A DNA stretch of 64,000 nt from Kordiimonas sediminis (GTDB lineage Bacteria > Pseudomonadota > Alphaproteobacteria > Sphingomonadales > Kordiimonadaceae): assembly GCF_014656395.1 (NCBI RefSeq), contig NZ_BNCI01000002.1:310001-374000 (forward strand). Reading direction: 5' to 3'. This document shows positions 27,930 to 36,580 of this stretch, in pieces; within the stretch, counting starts at the first letter, position 1, and every line of letters begins with the position of its first letter. The translations under genes and the position numbers were made by a program. The notes beneath the pieces are model-generated. The model saw only the letters and a list, made by a program, of their open reading frames with translations, was not told the DNA's origin and did not search any database.

Positions 27930-29297
27930 ATGTCAAATCCAAATAGTTTACCGAAGTTCTCTTCGCGGCTTGCGTTTATTCTTGTGACGGCTGGTGCTGC
28001 TGTTGGTCTGGGTAATGTCTGGAGTTTTACCTATGTTGCCGGCAAGAATGGTGGCGGTGGTTTTGTTCTGATTTACCTGCTTGCGCTGGCGCTGGTGGCA
28101 GCCCCTGTTTTTATGGCGGAACTTCTTCTGGGCAGGCTTGGCAAAGCCAGCCCGCCAACCTCGTTACGCTCGTTACAGAAACAATCAGGATCGCGTCTAC
28201 CTTGGGCGCCGGCTGTCTGGCTTGGTGTTGTGTCACAGATTGTTATCCTCGGCTACTATAGTGTGATTGCAGGGCAGGCGATGCATTATATTTTTGTATC
28301 TCTGACAGGTGGGTTTTCCGCTGTTTCTGCTGAAGATGTCGCTGCCCTTGATAGTAGTTTCAAGGCAGGGCCTTTGTTGCCACTCGTTTGGTCCGGCCTG
28401 TTTTGTGCGGCAACGGCCCTGATCGTATCGGCGGATGTACGGTCAGGCTTGGAACGCGCAGGTAAGCTGTTAATGCCCGCCTTATTTATCATGTTGATTG
28501 GGTTGGTCATTTATGCAGCCTTGGTGGGTGACTTTGCCGCCGCCACGAATTTTATGTTTGGCTTCTCTGATATTACTTTGACCCCGCGCGTTGTGATGGA
28601 GGCCGTCGGACAGGCTTTTTTCACACTTTCTGTCGGGGTAGGTGGTATCATGATGTACGGTGCCTATATGGGCGATAATGTTCGTTTGCCGCGCGCGGTT
28701 CTGTGGATTGTGGCAATGGATCTGTTGGTCGCAATTGTGGCTGGTCTTGCGGTATTTTCTTTTGTGTTTGGTTTTGATGTGGAGCCTGCAGCGGGCCCCG
28801 GGCTGGTATTTTTAACGCTTCCGATTGCGTTTGGACAATTGCCCGCAGGTAGCATCGTTGCTTGCATCTTTTTTACACTGCTTGTGTTTGCCGCGATAAC
28901 GTCTGCGATCTCTATGATTGCACCCGCGGTACAGCGTATGGAAGAGAGTGGAATAGCCCGGTATAAATCTGCCTGGCTAGTTGTCTCTATTGCCTTCTTC
29001 TTCAGTTTTCTGACCGCCATGTCTCTAACAGACTGGCAGCATGTTTTCCCGCTTGCCGCGCTAGGTTTTGACGGGATGACATGGTTTGATCTGATGCGGG
29101 AGTTTACCAATAATATCGTGTTGCCGGTCGGGGCTTTTGCTTTTGCCTTGATGGTGGGTTGGGGCGTTGGGCGCGACAGAGTACGCGCTGCGCTGCCGAT
29201 GGAAGACACGATCTTTTTTGCTTTATGGTTTCAGGTTGTCAGATATTTGGTGCCGGTGGCAATCGCCGCGCTGTTTGTCTACAGTCTGGGGCTATAA
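27930..29297 (+). CDS. sodium-dependent transporter (NSS/SNF family)
   Basis: Inner-membrane sodium-coupled symporter of the neurotransmitter:sodium symporter family (LeuT fold), usually for amino acids. The first helix carries the sodium and substrate site (AAVGLGNVWSFTYVAGKNGG), and about 11 helices are visible in 455 residues. The short external loops match bacterial members. The substrate is not predictable. GGGGGAAG precedes the ATG. A gene for an alpha/beta hydrolase follows 28 nt later and may be co-transcribed. Confidence 0.93.
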   Translation: MSNPNSLPKFSSRLAFILVTAGAAVGLGNVWSFTYVAGKNGGGGFVLIYLLALALVAAPVFMAELLLGRLGKASPPTSLRSLQKQSGSRLPWAPAVWLGVVSQIVILGYYSVIAGQAMHYIFVSLTGGFSAVSAEDVAALDSSFKAGPLLPLVWSGLFCAATALIVSADVRSGLERAGKLLMPALFIMLIGLVIYAALVGDFAAATNFMFGFSDITLTPRVVMEAVGQAFFTLSVGVGGIMMYGAYMGDNVRLPRAVLWIVAMDLLVAIVAGLAVFSFVFGFDVEPAAGPGLVFLTLPIAFGQLPAGSIVACIFFTLLVFAAITSAISMIAPAVQRMEESGIARYKSAWLVVSIAFFFSFLTAMSLTDWQHVFPLAALGFDGMTWFDLMREFTNNIVLPVGAFAFALMVGWGVGRDRVRAALPMEDTIFFALWFQVVRYLVPVAIAALFVYSLGL

Positions 29298-29325
29298 TCT
29301 GCTTGTTTGTTAAAAGGGGAATATA

Positions 29326-30321
29326 ATGACACAGTGGCCGACACCACAAATGGTCGAAACCAAGGACTTTACGCTGGCAGTTTACGAGTTTGGCCCTAAG
29401 CCTGGCGAAACGGATAAGCCAACGCTTGTATTTATGCACGGGTTCCCGGAACTGGCGTATAGCTGGCGCTATCAGGCGCACTATTTTGCTGCTGAAGGGT
29501 ACCCTGTGTTGGTACCAGATATGCCCGGATACGGAAAAAGCAGCAAGCCAGACAATGTCAGTGATTACACAATGACTAAACTGACGGGCGCCATGGCGGA
29601 TATGATCAAGGCATACGGCATAGACAAAGCTGTTTTTGTCGGGCACGACTGGGGAGCATTGGTGCTGTGGCAAATGCCTTTTTATGTTCCTGAAATTCTG
29701 CTTGGCTGTGCTGGGCTGAATGTTCCGCTGTTACCGCACTATCCCATGGACCCGGTCCAGATGATGCGGGCGGGCCTCGGCGACGATATGTATATCGTAC
29801 GCTTCCAGAAGGATGATGGCAGCTGCGAGAAAATACTGGAAAAAGACCCGTTGCATACCATGCGCTTTTTCCTCCGGAAGCCGGGCAAGAACACCAAGCG
29901 GGTTAAGAACGAAAGCCAGAGAAAAAATTCATTAAACCTGCTGGATATGATTGAAGCAGGGGAGCAGTCCTGGGGCGGTGAACTGCTGCTAGGAGAAGAA
30001 GATGTTCAGGTCTATGTAGATGCTTTCAAGGCGGGTGGTTATCGCGCACCAATCCACTGGTACAGGAATATGACCGCTAATTGGCAGGATCAAAAAAGAT
30101 TTGTGAACGAAGAAGGCCAGTTGCCGACTGTTGAAATACCAACGCTTATGATCACTGCTGATATGGACCGGGCATGTCCTGCCCATTTGGCGGATGGCAT
30201 GGACGCACTATGCACAGATTATAGACGGCATGATCTAAGTGGCTGCGGTCACTGGAGTATGCAGGAACAGCCAGATGAAGTGAATAAAGCAATTCAGTCA
30301 TGGTTGAATGATAGCGTTTAG
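29326..30321 (+). CDS. alpha/beta hydrolase, epoxide-hydrolase-like
   Basis: A 331-residue cytoplasmic enzyme with the features of soluble epoxide hydrolases: oxyanion motif HGFPE, Asp108 nucleophile in GHDWGA, catalytic His309 (GCGHWSM) and a cap tyrosine in PIHWYRNM. An Asp nucleophile separates it from esterases; haloalkane dehalogenases share it but usually lack HGFPE. AAAGGGGAA lies upstream of the ATG. It is followed by two GST genes (32 and 14 nt gaps), so the three probably act together in detoxifying reactive epoxides or electrophiles. Confidence 0.88.
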   Translation: MTQWPTPQMVETKDFTLAVYEFGPKPGETDKPTLVFMHGFPELAYSWRYQAHYFAAEGYPVLVPDMPGYGKSSKPDNVSDYTMTKLTGAMADMIKAYGIDKAVFVGHDWGALVLWQMPFYVPEILLGCAGLNVPLLPHYPMDPVQMMRAGLGDDMYIVRFQKDDGSCEKILEKDPLHTMRFFLRKPGKNTKRVKNESQRKNSLNLLDMIEAGEQSWGGELLLGEEDVQVYVDAFKAGGYRAPIHWYRNMTANWQDQKRFVNEEGQLPTVEIPTLMITADMDRACPAHLADGMDALCTDYRRHDLSGCGHWSMQEQPDEVNKAIQSWLNDSV

Positions 30322-30353
30322 CAACACATATACGGATTTATAAGGAGGTTTCT

Positions 30354-31007
30354 ATGAAACTTTATGGAGCACATTTATCGCCCTATTTTGGGCGCTGTTA
30401 TCTGGTTATGGCCCTTAAAGGCCAAACAGATGCGGTAGAGTTGGGAGATATTCCGGGCGGTATGAAGTCCCCGGCACATATGGCGGCAAATCCGACTGGA
30501 AAGATACCATACTTGGAGAAAGATGATGGCACTTACCTGATTGAAAGTCAGGTTATTGCCGAATATCTGGATGCTATTCTCGAGGGGGATGCCTTGGTCC
30601 CCGAAGACCTGGATGAAGCAACGCACGCGCTGATGATCTGCCGTATCATTGATACATATATGGCCCCGGCGATGGAACGTTTTTGGGCCAATCGGGGATA
30701 CTCAGACGAGGAAGTCAAGAAGGCTGCCACAGAAAGCCTGCCAGCGGCTTTTGACTATTTGGAGCACTTTATCACCGGCGGTAAATATCTAAGCGGTGAT
30801 AGTTGGACCATTGCGGATGCTGCTTTGATCCCGTGGCTGTTTCATATGGAAAAATTTGCAAAACAGCACGGTGTTGACGGCTTTGGGGACCGCCCTAAAT
30901 TACAGGAATGGTATGCCCATGTCTCCCAAACAGATATTGTCAAAGACAGTATGGTGCGTGCAGAAAAGTCATTGGAACAGCTACTAGCGTTCCTGCAGAA
31001 AAAATAA
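30354..31007 (+). CDS. glutathione S-transferase family protein (copy 1)
   Basis: A 217-residue cytosolic GST: N-terminal thioredoxin-like domain (MKLYGAHLSPYFGR, cis-Pro motif KIPYLE, glutathione gamma-Glu site ESQVIAEYL) and all-alpha C-terminal domain (WTIADAALIPWLFHMEKF). It conjugates or reduces electrophiles with glutathione; the substrate is unknown. The ribosome site is near-perfect (AAGGAGGT). It is 14 nt from a second GST of clearly related sequence, a tandem duplicate. Confidence 0.92.
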   Translation: MKLYGAHLSPYFGRCYLVMALKGQTDAVELGDIPGGMKSPAHMAANPTGKIPYLEKDDGTYLIESQVIAEYLDAILEGDALVPEDLDEATHALMICRIIDTYMAPAMERFWANRGYSDEEVKKAATESLPAAFDYLEHFITGGKYLSGDSWTIADAALIPWLFHMEKFAKQHGVDGFGDRPKLQEWYAHVSQTDIVKDSMVRAEKSLEQLLAFLQKK

Positions 31008-31021
31008 GAAGGGGTCGAATA

Positions 31022-31684
31022 ATGAAATTGTACGGAAGTAGTGTCTCGCCTTTTTACGAACGGTGTTTGATCGCTCTTGAAATGAAAAATGCTTTGGATG
31101 CTGTTCAGTATCCTGGGTTCCCGCCGGGTGGGATGAAATCTGATGCGCATTTCAAGGGGCATCCTTACGGTAAAATCCCTTATCTGGAACTGGATGATGA
31201 TACCTGTCTGATTGAAGGCCAGGTGATCATGGAATATTTGGACGGTGTTGTGGGGGGACCCACGTTGACACCCGCTGACCCGTACGATAGGGCGCGCGCT
31301 TCCCTGATTGGCAGGATTGTGGACACATATATCTTTCCGCATCAGGGAAAATTGTCTGGCAATGTGATATTTGGTTATCAAGACCCCGAAGGCGAACAGA
31401 ATGCGATTGAGAAAGGTATTCCAGATGCGATTAAGGCACTGGAACGCTATATCGGGGATGGCCCAAATGTGATTGGCGATAGTTGGTCCACGGGCGATGC
31501 TGCCTTGATCCCTTATATGTTTCATGCGCAGTTGGCTAAGGATGCTTTTGGTTTTGATGTTTTGGCAGATCATAAAGTTCTGGCAGCATGGTGGGGCAAT
31601 GTGCAGGACACAGCTATCGTGCAGAACTGTATGGCCCGGATGCAGAAATCATTCGAATATCTGCAGGCAGCAATGGCTGATTAA
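31022..31684 (+). CDS. glutathione S-transferase family protein (copy 2)
   Basis: A 220-residue GST with the same architecture as its neighbour: MKLYGSSVSPFYERC, GKIPYLELDDDTC, EGQVIMEYLDG and STGDAALIPYMFHAQL. Shared spacing (PGGMKS, AH, GKIPYLE) shows the pair arose by tandem duplication and then diverged, especially in the C-terminal substrate-binding half. ATG at 31022 with AGAAGGGG upstream is the start; longer in-frame extension overlaps copy 1 and is unlikely. It is the last gene before a terminator. Confidence 0.9.
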   Translation: MKLYGSSVSPFYERCLIALEMKNALDAVQYPGFPPGGMKSDAHFKGHPYGKIPYLELDDDTCLIEGQVIMEYLDGVVGGPTLTPADPYDRARASLIGRIVDTYIFPHQGKLSGNVIFGYQDPEGEQNAIEKGIPDAIKALERYIGDGPNVIGDSWSTGDAALIPYMFHAQLAKDAFGFDVLADHKVLAAWWGNVQDTAIVQNCMARMQKSFEYLQAAMAD

Positions 31685-31698
31685 TGTTAATGAATTTC

Positions 31699-31732
31699 AA
31701 GTACGGCGCTTATACCCAGCGCCGTACTTTTT
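31699..31732. terminator. bidirectional terminator overlapping the methyltransferase 3' end
   Basis: A perfect 12-bp stem (AAGTACGGCGCT / AGCGCCGTACTT) with a 7-nt loop and TTTTTC. It ends the GST transcript. Its right half encodes the last codons of the convergent methyltransferase, whose stop codon lies at the start of the loop. Confidence 0.88.
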
Positions 31733-32312
31733 CTTTGTAGACCAGATAATCATCCCCTATCGATCTGGTCAAAAACTCTTCTTCCAGCCGTACCTGTATG
31801 TTCACTGCGACCCAGCCAAGGGTTAGCATCATCAACATAAACCAGCTTGGCAGCATCAGAAACATACCCAGATTAAATATCACACTGCCAAGGAAAAACG
31901 GATTACGGCTTATACTGAAAAGACCGCGGTCCACCAGCGCACCAGGTTCGTCGTCCGGGATGCCAATGCGCCAGCTATCAGACATTTGTGCCTGCGCGGC
32001 AAGGGACCAAACGATCCCAAAGCTGGTAACCACAACGCCTGCCCACTGCACGGCGGGTAGGTAGAAGGCTGCAAAAGGCCCCGTATGGATGTCAATATCC
32101 CAGAAACAGCGTGCAACTGCATAGAGCATCACGAGCAAGGTTACCCGCTTGTACCATTTGCCGATCTCTCCCATCGGGCTGTCGTCAGCTTTCAAACGGT
32201 AGGGGTTGATGCCGGACGAGCGGCGCATTTGTTCTGTCCGCCAGACAAAGCCGCCAATCATTACAGCGCCGAAAATCAGTATTGTCCAATTCGGCCAGCC
32301 GATAGTTTCCAT
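31710..32312 (-). CDS. isoprenylcysteine-carboxyl-methyltransferase-like membrane protein
   Basis: A membrane methyltransferase-like protein of about 200 residues. It has four to five helices and the C-terminal SAM-binding pattern of the ICMT/PEMT group: LVDRGLFSISRNPFFLG, then a conserved Glu pair in RLEEEFLTRSIGDDYLVYKEKVRRW. ATG at 32312 is chosen because AAGGGGA lies upstream and the longer upstream part is not hydrophobic. Bacterial members have mostly unknown substrates. It is divergent from ettA, about 80 nt away. Confidence 0.82.
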   Translation of the reverse strand: METIGWPNWTILIFGAVMIGGFVWRTEQMRRSSGINPYRLKADDSPMGEIGKWYKRVTLLVMLYAVARCFWDIDIHTGPFAAFYLPAVQWAGVVVTSFGIVWSLAAQAQMSDSWRIGIPDDEPGALVDRGLFSISRNPFFLGSVIFNLGMFLMLPSWFMLMMLTLGWVAVNIQVRLEEEFLTRSIGDDYLVYKEKVRRWV

Positions 32313-32391
32313 CCTAGTTCCCCTTGTACTTCGCGGCATCTTGCGGTACAGCATGGCCAAATATTTCCATTTGAACAAGGAACAAAAACGA

Positions 32392-34062
32392 ATGGCTTCC
32401 TACGAATATGTGTATCAGATGCAGGGCCTGTCCAAAACTTACCCTGGTGGCAAGCAGGTTCTGAATAACATCCGCCTGAACTTCCTGCCGAACGCCAAGA
32501 TCGCTGTAATCGGCCACAACGGTGCCGGTAAATCAACCTTGATGCGGATTATGGCGGGTATTGATACAGAATATCAGGGCGAGTGTTTTGCTGCCAAAGG
32601 TGCCCGTGTTGGATATTTGCCGCAGGAGCCAGTGCTGGACGATAGTCTGGATGTTCTTGGCAATGTCATGCTCGGCTTGGCGGACTTGCAGGCTCTGGTT
32701 GACGAGTTTAATCAGGTTGCAGGTGATTACGGTATGGACCCTGAAAACATGGACCTTCTGAACCGTATGGGAGAACTGCAGGAGCAGATTGACGCGGCTG
32801 ATGCATGGGACCTGCAGGGTCAGGCAGAGGTGGCGATGGACGCGCTGCGTTGTCCGCCATCTGATTGGGCTGTAGATAAGCTTTCTGGGGGTGAACGCCG
32901 CCGTGTTGCGCTTTGTAAGCTTCTGCTTGAAAAGCCTGAAATGCTGCTGCTTGACGAACCAACCAACCATTTGGATGCTGAGACAGTTGCATGGCTTGAG
33001 CGTTATCTGCAGGACTATAAAGGCTGTGTGATCCTTGTAACGCACGACCGGTATTTCCTTGATAATGTTGTTGGTTGGGTTCTGGAGCTTGATCGGGGTC
33101 GCGGTATTCCGTTTGAAGGCAACTATAGTGCATGGCTGGAAATGAAATCCAAGCGTATGTCCCAGGAAGAAAAAGCCGAGAAGTCCCGTCAAAAAGCACT
33201 GGACGCAGAGCTGGAATGGATTCGTCAAAGCCCGAAAGCCCGTCAGGCGAAATCAAAAGCGCGTATCAAGGCGTACGATGAGCTTCTTAATCAGCAGCAG
33301 GAGCGTCTGCAAGGTAGTGCACAGATTAAGATTCAGCCGCCTGAGCGCCTTGGTAATAAGGTTATTGAAGCCAAAGGCCTTACAAAGGCATTTGGTGACA
33401 AACTGCTATTTGATGATTTGAACTTTTCTCTGCCACCGGGTGGTATCGTTGGCGTGATTGGTGCGAACGGTGCTGGTAAGACTACACTCTTTAAGCTGAT
33501 TACCGGTCAGGAAACACCAGACGCTGGTTCAATTGAAGTGGGTGACACTGTTCAGCTTGGCTATGTGGATCAGAGCCGCGATGCCCTTGACCCGAACAAA
33601 AATGTCTGGGAAGAAATTTCCGAAGGTAATGACGTCTTCTATTTTGGCAAAACCGAGATTAATACGCGTGCCTATGTTGGTGCCTTTAACTTCAAGGGTG
33701 GTGACCAGCAGAAGAAAGTCGGTATCCTGTCTGGGGGTGAGCGTAACCGCGTACACCTGGCCAAGATGCTGAAAGAGGGCGGTAACGTACTCCTGCTTGA
33801 CGAACCAACAAACGATCTGGACGTTGAAACTTTGTCAGCACTGGAAGAAGCGCTGGAAAATTTCGCCGGTTGTGCCGTGGTAATCTCACACGACCGTTTC
33901 TTCCTTGACCGTATTGCGACGCATATTCTGGCGTTTGAAGGCAACAGCCACGTGGAGTGGTTTGAAGGTAACTTTGAAGCTTACGAAGAAGACAAAAAAC
34001 GTCGTCTTGGTGCAGACGCCGATCAGCCACACAAGATTAAGTTCCGCAAGTTCGAACGTTAA
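32392..34062 (+). CDS. ettA: energy-dependent translational throttle protein (ABC-F)
   Basis: Cytosolic ABC-F ATPase that binds the ribosomal E site and gates the first elongation steps by the ATP/ADP ratio. About 556 residues with two nucleotide-binding domains: GHNGAGKST / LSGGERRRV / LLLDEPTNHLD, and GANGAGKTT / LSGGERNRV / LLLDEPTNDLD. The opening MASYEYVYQMQGLSKTYPGGK and the C-terminal HKIKFRKF are typical of EttA. ATG at 32392 fits the family start; AAGGAA lies 9-10 nt upstream. A perfect terminator follows. Confidence 0.96.
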   Translation: MASYEYVYQMQGLSKTYPGGKQVLNNIRLNFLPNAKIAVIGHNGAGKSTLMRIMAGIDTEYQGECFAAKGARVGYLPQEPVLDDSLDVLGNVMLGLADLQALVDEFNQVAGDYGMDPENMDLLNRMGELQEQIDAADAWDLQGQAEVAMDALRCPPSDWAVDKLSGGERRRVALCKLLLEKPEMLLLDEPTNHLDAETVAWLERYLQDYKGCVILVTHDRYFLDNVVGWVLELDRGRGIPFEGNYSAWLEMKSKRMSQEEKAEKSRQKALDAELEWIRQSPKARQAKSKARIKAYDELLNQQQERLQGSAQIKIQPPERLGNKVIEAKGLTKAFGDKLLFDDLNFSLPPGGIVGVIGANGAGKTTLFKLITGQETPDAGSIEVGDTVQLGYVDQSRDALDPNKNVWEEISEGNDVFYFGKTEINTRAYVGAFNFKGGDQQKKVGILSGGERNRVHLAKMLKEGGNVLLLDEPTNDLDVETLSALEEALENFAGCAVVISHDRFFLDRIATHILAFEGNSHVEWFEGNFEAYEEDKKRRLGADADQPHKIKFRKFER

Positions 34063-34098
34063 TCGCGGATAAAAGTCTTATAAAAATACCTATGGAGG

Positions 34099-34124
34099 AG
34101 GCGACCAATGTTGGTCGCCTTTTT
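34099..34124 (+). terminator. rho-independent terminator after ettA
   Basis: A perfect 10-bp stem (AGGCGACCAA / TTGGTCGCCT) with only two unpaired central bases, followed by TTTTC. Confidence 0.92.
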
Positions 34125-34231
34125 CTATGCAAAAATGTTTTACAGACTATTCATTATTGGTGCTCTTTTTTTCTTGGAACAAATGGGGAACATGGAGTAT
34201 GGTTAATGTCCATCAGCAAGGGAGAAGAAGT

Positions 34232-34606
34232 ATGATTGGATATGTAACTTTAGGAACAAATAACTACGATAAAGCTGTGGCTTTTTATGACGCCCTAATG
34301 GGCGAAATGGGCGCAGGCCGTTTTATGGAAAGCGACTCGTTCGTCGCATGGGCTACGGCACCTGATGCACCATCAGTCTGTGTAATCAAACCGCATGACG
34401 GCAAGCCTGCCACCGTTGGTAATGGTGTTATGGTTGCCTTGCATGTCGAGAGCCCGGAAAAGGTAGATGCACTCTATAAAAAAGTTTTAGAGCTTGGCGG
34501 CACGGACGAGGGCGAGCCCGGCGAGCGTATGGATGGTTTTTATGCCGCTTATTTCCGGGACCTGGACGGAAATAAACTGAATTTTTTCGCGATGACAAGC
34601 GCTTAA
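34232..34606 (+). CDS. VOC (glyoxalase/dioxygenase fold) family protein
   Basis: A 124-residue single VOC module with paired beta-alpha-beta-beta-beta units: MIGYVTLGTNNYDKAVAFYDALM at the start and YFRDLDGNKLNFF at the end. It resembles the small glyoxalase-like proteins common in proteobacteria. The metal ligands are not clear, so enzymatic activity is uncertain. ATG at 34232 has GGGAGAAG upstream; in-frame upstream codons lack any family similarity. Confidence 0.85.
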   Translation: MIGYVTLGTNNYDKAVAFYDALMGEMGAGRFMESDSFVAWATAPDAPSVCVIKPHDGKPATVGNGVMVALHVESPEKVDALYKKVLELGGTDEGEPGERMDGFYAAYFRDLDGNKLNFFAMTSA

Positions 34607-34628
34607 TCAAAGCTAGTTTTATTAAAAG

Positions 34629-34656
34629 AAAAGGCGCCAAGTAAGGCGCCTTTTTT
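34629..34656. terminator. bidirectional terminator between the VOC and mlaA genes
   Basis: AAAAGGCGCC / GGCGCCTTTT, a 10-bp stem with 6-nt loop followed by a T-run, between convergent genes. Confidence 0.9.
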
Positions 34657-34684
34657 ATTTGTGAGAACTTTTCCTGGATGAAGT

Positions 34685-35422
34685 TTAATCTTCTATTTCA
34701 TCAAATATATCATCCGCTTCAGAGTGGTCACGCTTGCCGTTTCTGATCTCAAAGGCCCGGTTTTGTTGATACTGGATACGCATGTATAGATACGGATCTT
34801 TGTTGCGTAGAACTTCATCAATCAGGCCATAACTGCGGGAGTAACGATCCAGAGATTCTACACCAATTTTGCCAAGCTGCAGTCCTTCTTCGTCAGCATT
34901 GTCGATCGCAATAGCTGCCGGATCGGCGAAGAATCCAACACCACTGCCAAAGGCATCGCGGCCACTTGATGGCCCGAGAAAGGGAAGAACCAGATAAGGA
35001 CCATCGCCAACACCCCAAACAGCAAGGGTTTGTCCAAAGTCTTCCTGATGATATTCAAGGCCGGCCCCTTCTGAAATATTTAGAAGGCCGCCAATCCCGA
35101 CGGTAGAGTTAATCACAAAGCGCTGGAAAGTAGTGCCAGCCCGCTTGAATTCGCCTTGCAGAATGTCGTTTATGAAAACCCACGGTTCACGTAGGTTGCG
35201 GAAAAAGTTGCGTACTGCCTTGCGGGGAGGCTCAGGCACTACTGTTTCGTAAGTCTTGGCAACGGGCTTCAGGACGGCTTTATGCGTTACCTCATTGAAG
35301 GCAAACATGGTGCGGTTAAAGCCTTCCAGTGGGTCGCTGTTCGCTGTCTGGGTTGTGCTGCAGGCGCTAACAGATGCCAGCAGAACACCAAGAATTATGA
35401 ATTTTTTAAATAAACTTCTCAT
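34685..35422 (-). CDS. mlaA: MlaA (VacJ) outer-membrane lipoprotein
   Basis: A 245-residue lipoprotein of the Mla pathway, which removes mislocalised phospholipids from the outer leaflet of the outer membrane. The lipobox SACS follows a short signal peptide. The family core is clear: DPLEGFNRTMFAFNEV, FFRNLREPWVFINDILQG, RFVINSTVGIGGLLN, EDFGQTLAVWGVGDGPYLVLPFLGPS, then the YSRSYGLIDEVL segment. The partner genes mlaCDEF are not in the window. The acidic tail (EADDIFDEIED) is variable in the family. Confidence 0.95.
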   Translation of the reverse strand: MRSLFKKFIILGVLLASVSACSTTQTANSDPLEGFNRTMFAFNEVTHKAVLKPVAKTYETVVPEPPRKAVRNFFRNLREPWVFINDILQGEFKRAGTTFQRFVINSTVGIGGLLNISEGAGLEYHQEDFGQTLAVWGVGDGPYLVLPFLGPSSGRDAFGSGVGFFADPAAIAIDNADEEGLQLGKIGVESLDRYSRSYGLIDEVLRNKDPYLYMRIQYQQNRAFEIRNGKRDHSEADDIFDEIED

Positions 35423-35567
35423 GTGGGTGTTCTTAATTTTACTTATTTATACTCGGAACGTTGCCCTTGAAATATGTCAACCAGAGGGCAGTTTCAATGG
35501 TCTTGACGATTAATTTACCAGCACGTGATCATTAGAGAAACTAATTCTGATTATATATTTTTTCACC

Positions 35568-35595
35568 TTTACAAATATAAAGAAAACTTTATATT
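35568..35595 (+). promoter_or_regulatory. promoter with overlapping 22-bp ArsR-type operator
   Basis: TTTACA (35568-35573), a 16-nt spacer and TATATT (35590-35595) form a good promoter ahead of the ArsR-methyltransferase gene. A perfect inverted repeat, AATATAAAG-AAAA-CTTTATATT (35574-35595), fills the spacer and the -10 box. A repressor bound there would block RNA polymerase, so this is the probable operator of the methionine-cycle operon. Confidence 0.7.
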
Positions 35596-35625
35596 GCAGT
35601 GAAGCAATTGGAGGAGTACTGGCAT

Positions 35626-36549
35626 ATGGAAAGGTTGTTGACAGAGCTGCGCGCCGCTGGCGAGGCAACCCGTCTGCGCATACTTGCCTTGCTTCGCCAT
35701 GGGGAATTGACTGTTGGTGAAATTGTTCAGGTTTTGGATCAAAGTCAACCGCGTGTTTCCAGGCACCTTAAACTACTGTGTGATGCAAATCTGCTGGTTC
35801 GCTTTCAAGAAGGGACGCTGGTTTTTTACCGTCTAGCTGATCAGGGCCGTGCAGAAAGTTTCAGCAGTCGTATCCTGCCTTTATTAGGCGATGATGACCC
35901 CGTTATTCAGGATGACGAGACCAGACTGCGCAGTATTCGGGAAGCCAATTTCAAAAAAGCGCAAACATATTTCCGTGAGAATGCTGCAAGCTGGGATGAA
36001 ATACGGTCTCTGTACGTACCGGAAGAACAGGTGGAAGCCTGTCTGCTGAGTATGGTTGAAACCGACAAGCATGCTACTCTTCTTGACGTTGGTACGGGTA
36101 CCGGGCGGATGCTGGAACTTTTCGCAGGACGTATCAGTGCAGGTATTGGAATTGATGTATCACGCGACATGTTGGCGGTCGCACGCAGTAATTTAGCCAA
36201 GCACGGAGTTACGAATTGCACAGTGCGGCAAGGGGATATGTACAGCCTTGACCTTGCTGACCAGACGCAAGACCTCGTGATTTTGCATCAGGTACTGCAC
36301 TTCGCGGATAAGCCAAAGGAAGCACTTGCCGAGGCTGCGCGTGTACTTGCGCCAGGTGGTACACTGCTGGTGGCTGATTTCGCGCCGCACGCATTTGAAA
36401 AACTGCGGGAAGACCATGCGCACAGACGGCTTGGCTTCGCGGATGTAGAAATGGAAGAATGGGCAATGGCCGCGGGACTGAAGGTGGCTGATACCCGCCA
36501 TTTTGATGGCTCTGATCTTGTTGTAACAGTCTGGAAATTAGTAAAATAA
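35626..36549 (+). CDS. ArsR-family regulator fused to SAM-dependent methyltransferase domain (SahR-like)
   Basis: A 307-residue two-domain protein. Residues 1-90 are an ArsR winged helix (RLRILALLRHGELTVGEIVQ, then SQPRVSRHLKLL). Residues about 130-305 are a class I methyltransferase fold (LLDVGTGTGRMLELFAG; DLVILHQVLHFAD; LAPGGTLLVADFAPH). There is no CxC metal motif, so a metal ligand is unlikely; SAM or SAH as ligand is inferred from the fold and the metF/metH operon, as described for SahR-type regulators. GGAGGAG lies 9 nt before ATG 35626. It is the first gene of the operon and sits behind its own operator. Confidence 0.85.
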   Translation: MERLLTELRAAGEATRLRILALLRHGELTVGEIVQVLDQSQPRVSRHLKLLCDANLLVRFQEGTLVFYRLADQGRAESFSSRILPLLGDDDPVIQDDETRLRSIREANFKKAQTYFRENAASWDEIRSLYVPEEQVEACLLSMVETDKHATLLDVGTGTGRMLELFAGRISAGIGIDVSRDMLAVARSNLAKHGVTNCTVRQGDMYSLDLADQTQDLVILHQVLHFADKPKEALAEAARVLAPGGTLLVADFAPHAFEKLREDHAHRRLGFADVEMEEWAMAAGLKVADTRHFDGSDLVVTVWKLVK

Positions 36550-36580
36550 GAACGCAGTAAGCGTTTTAGGAGTAAAGATA

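Noticed and set aside
32533-33256. Two long antisense frames within ettA
   Set aside because: Both are shadows of the conserved ABC-F gene; no domain or start signal supports them.
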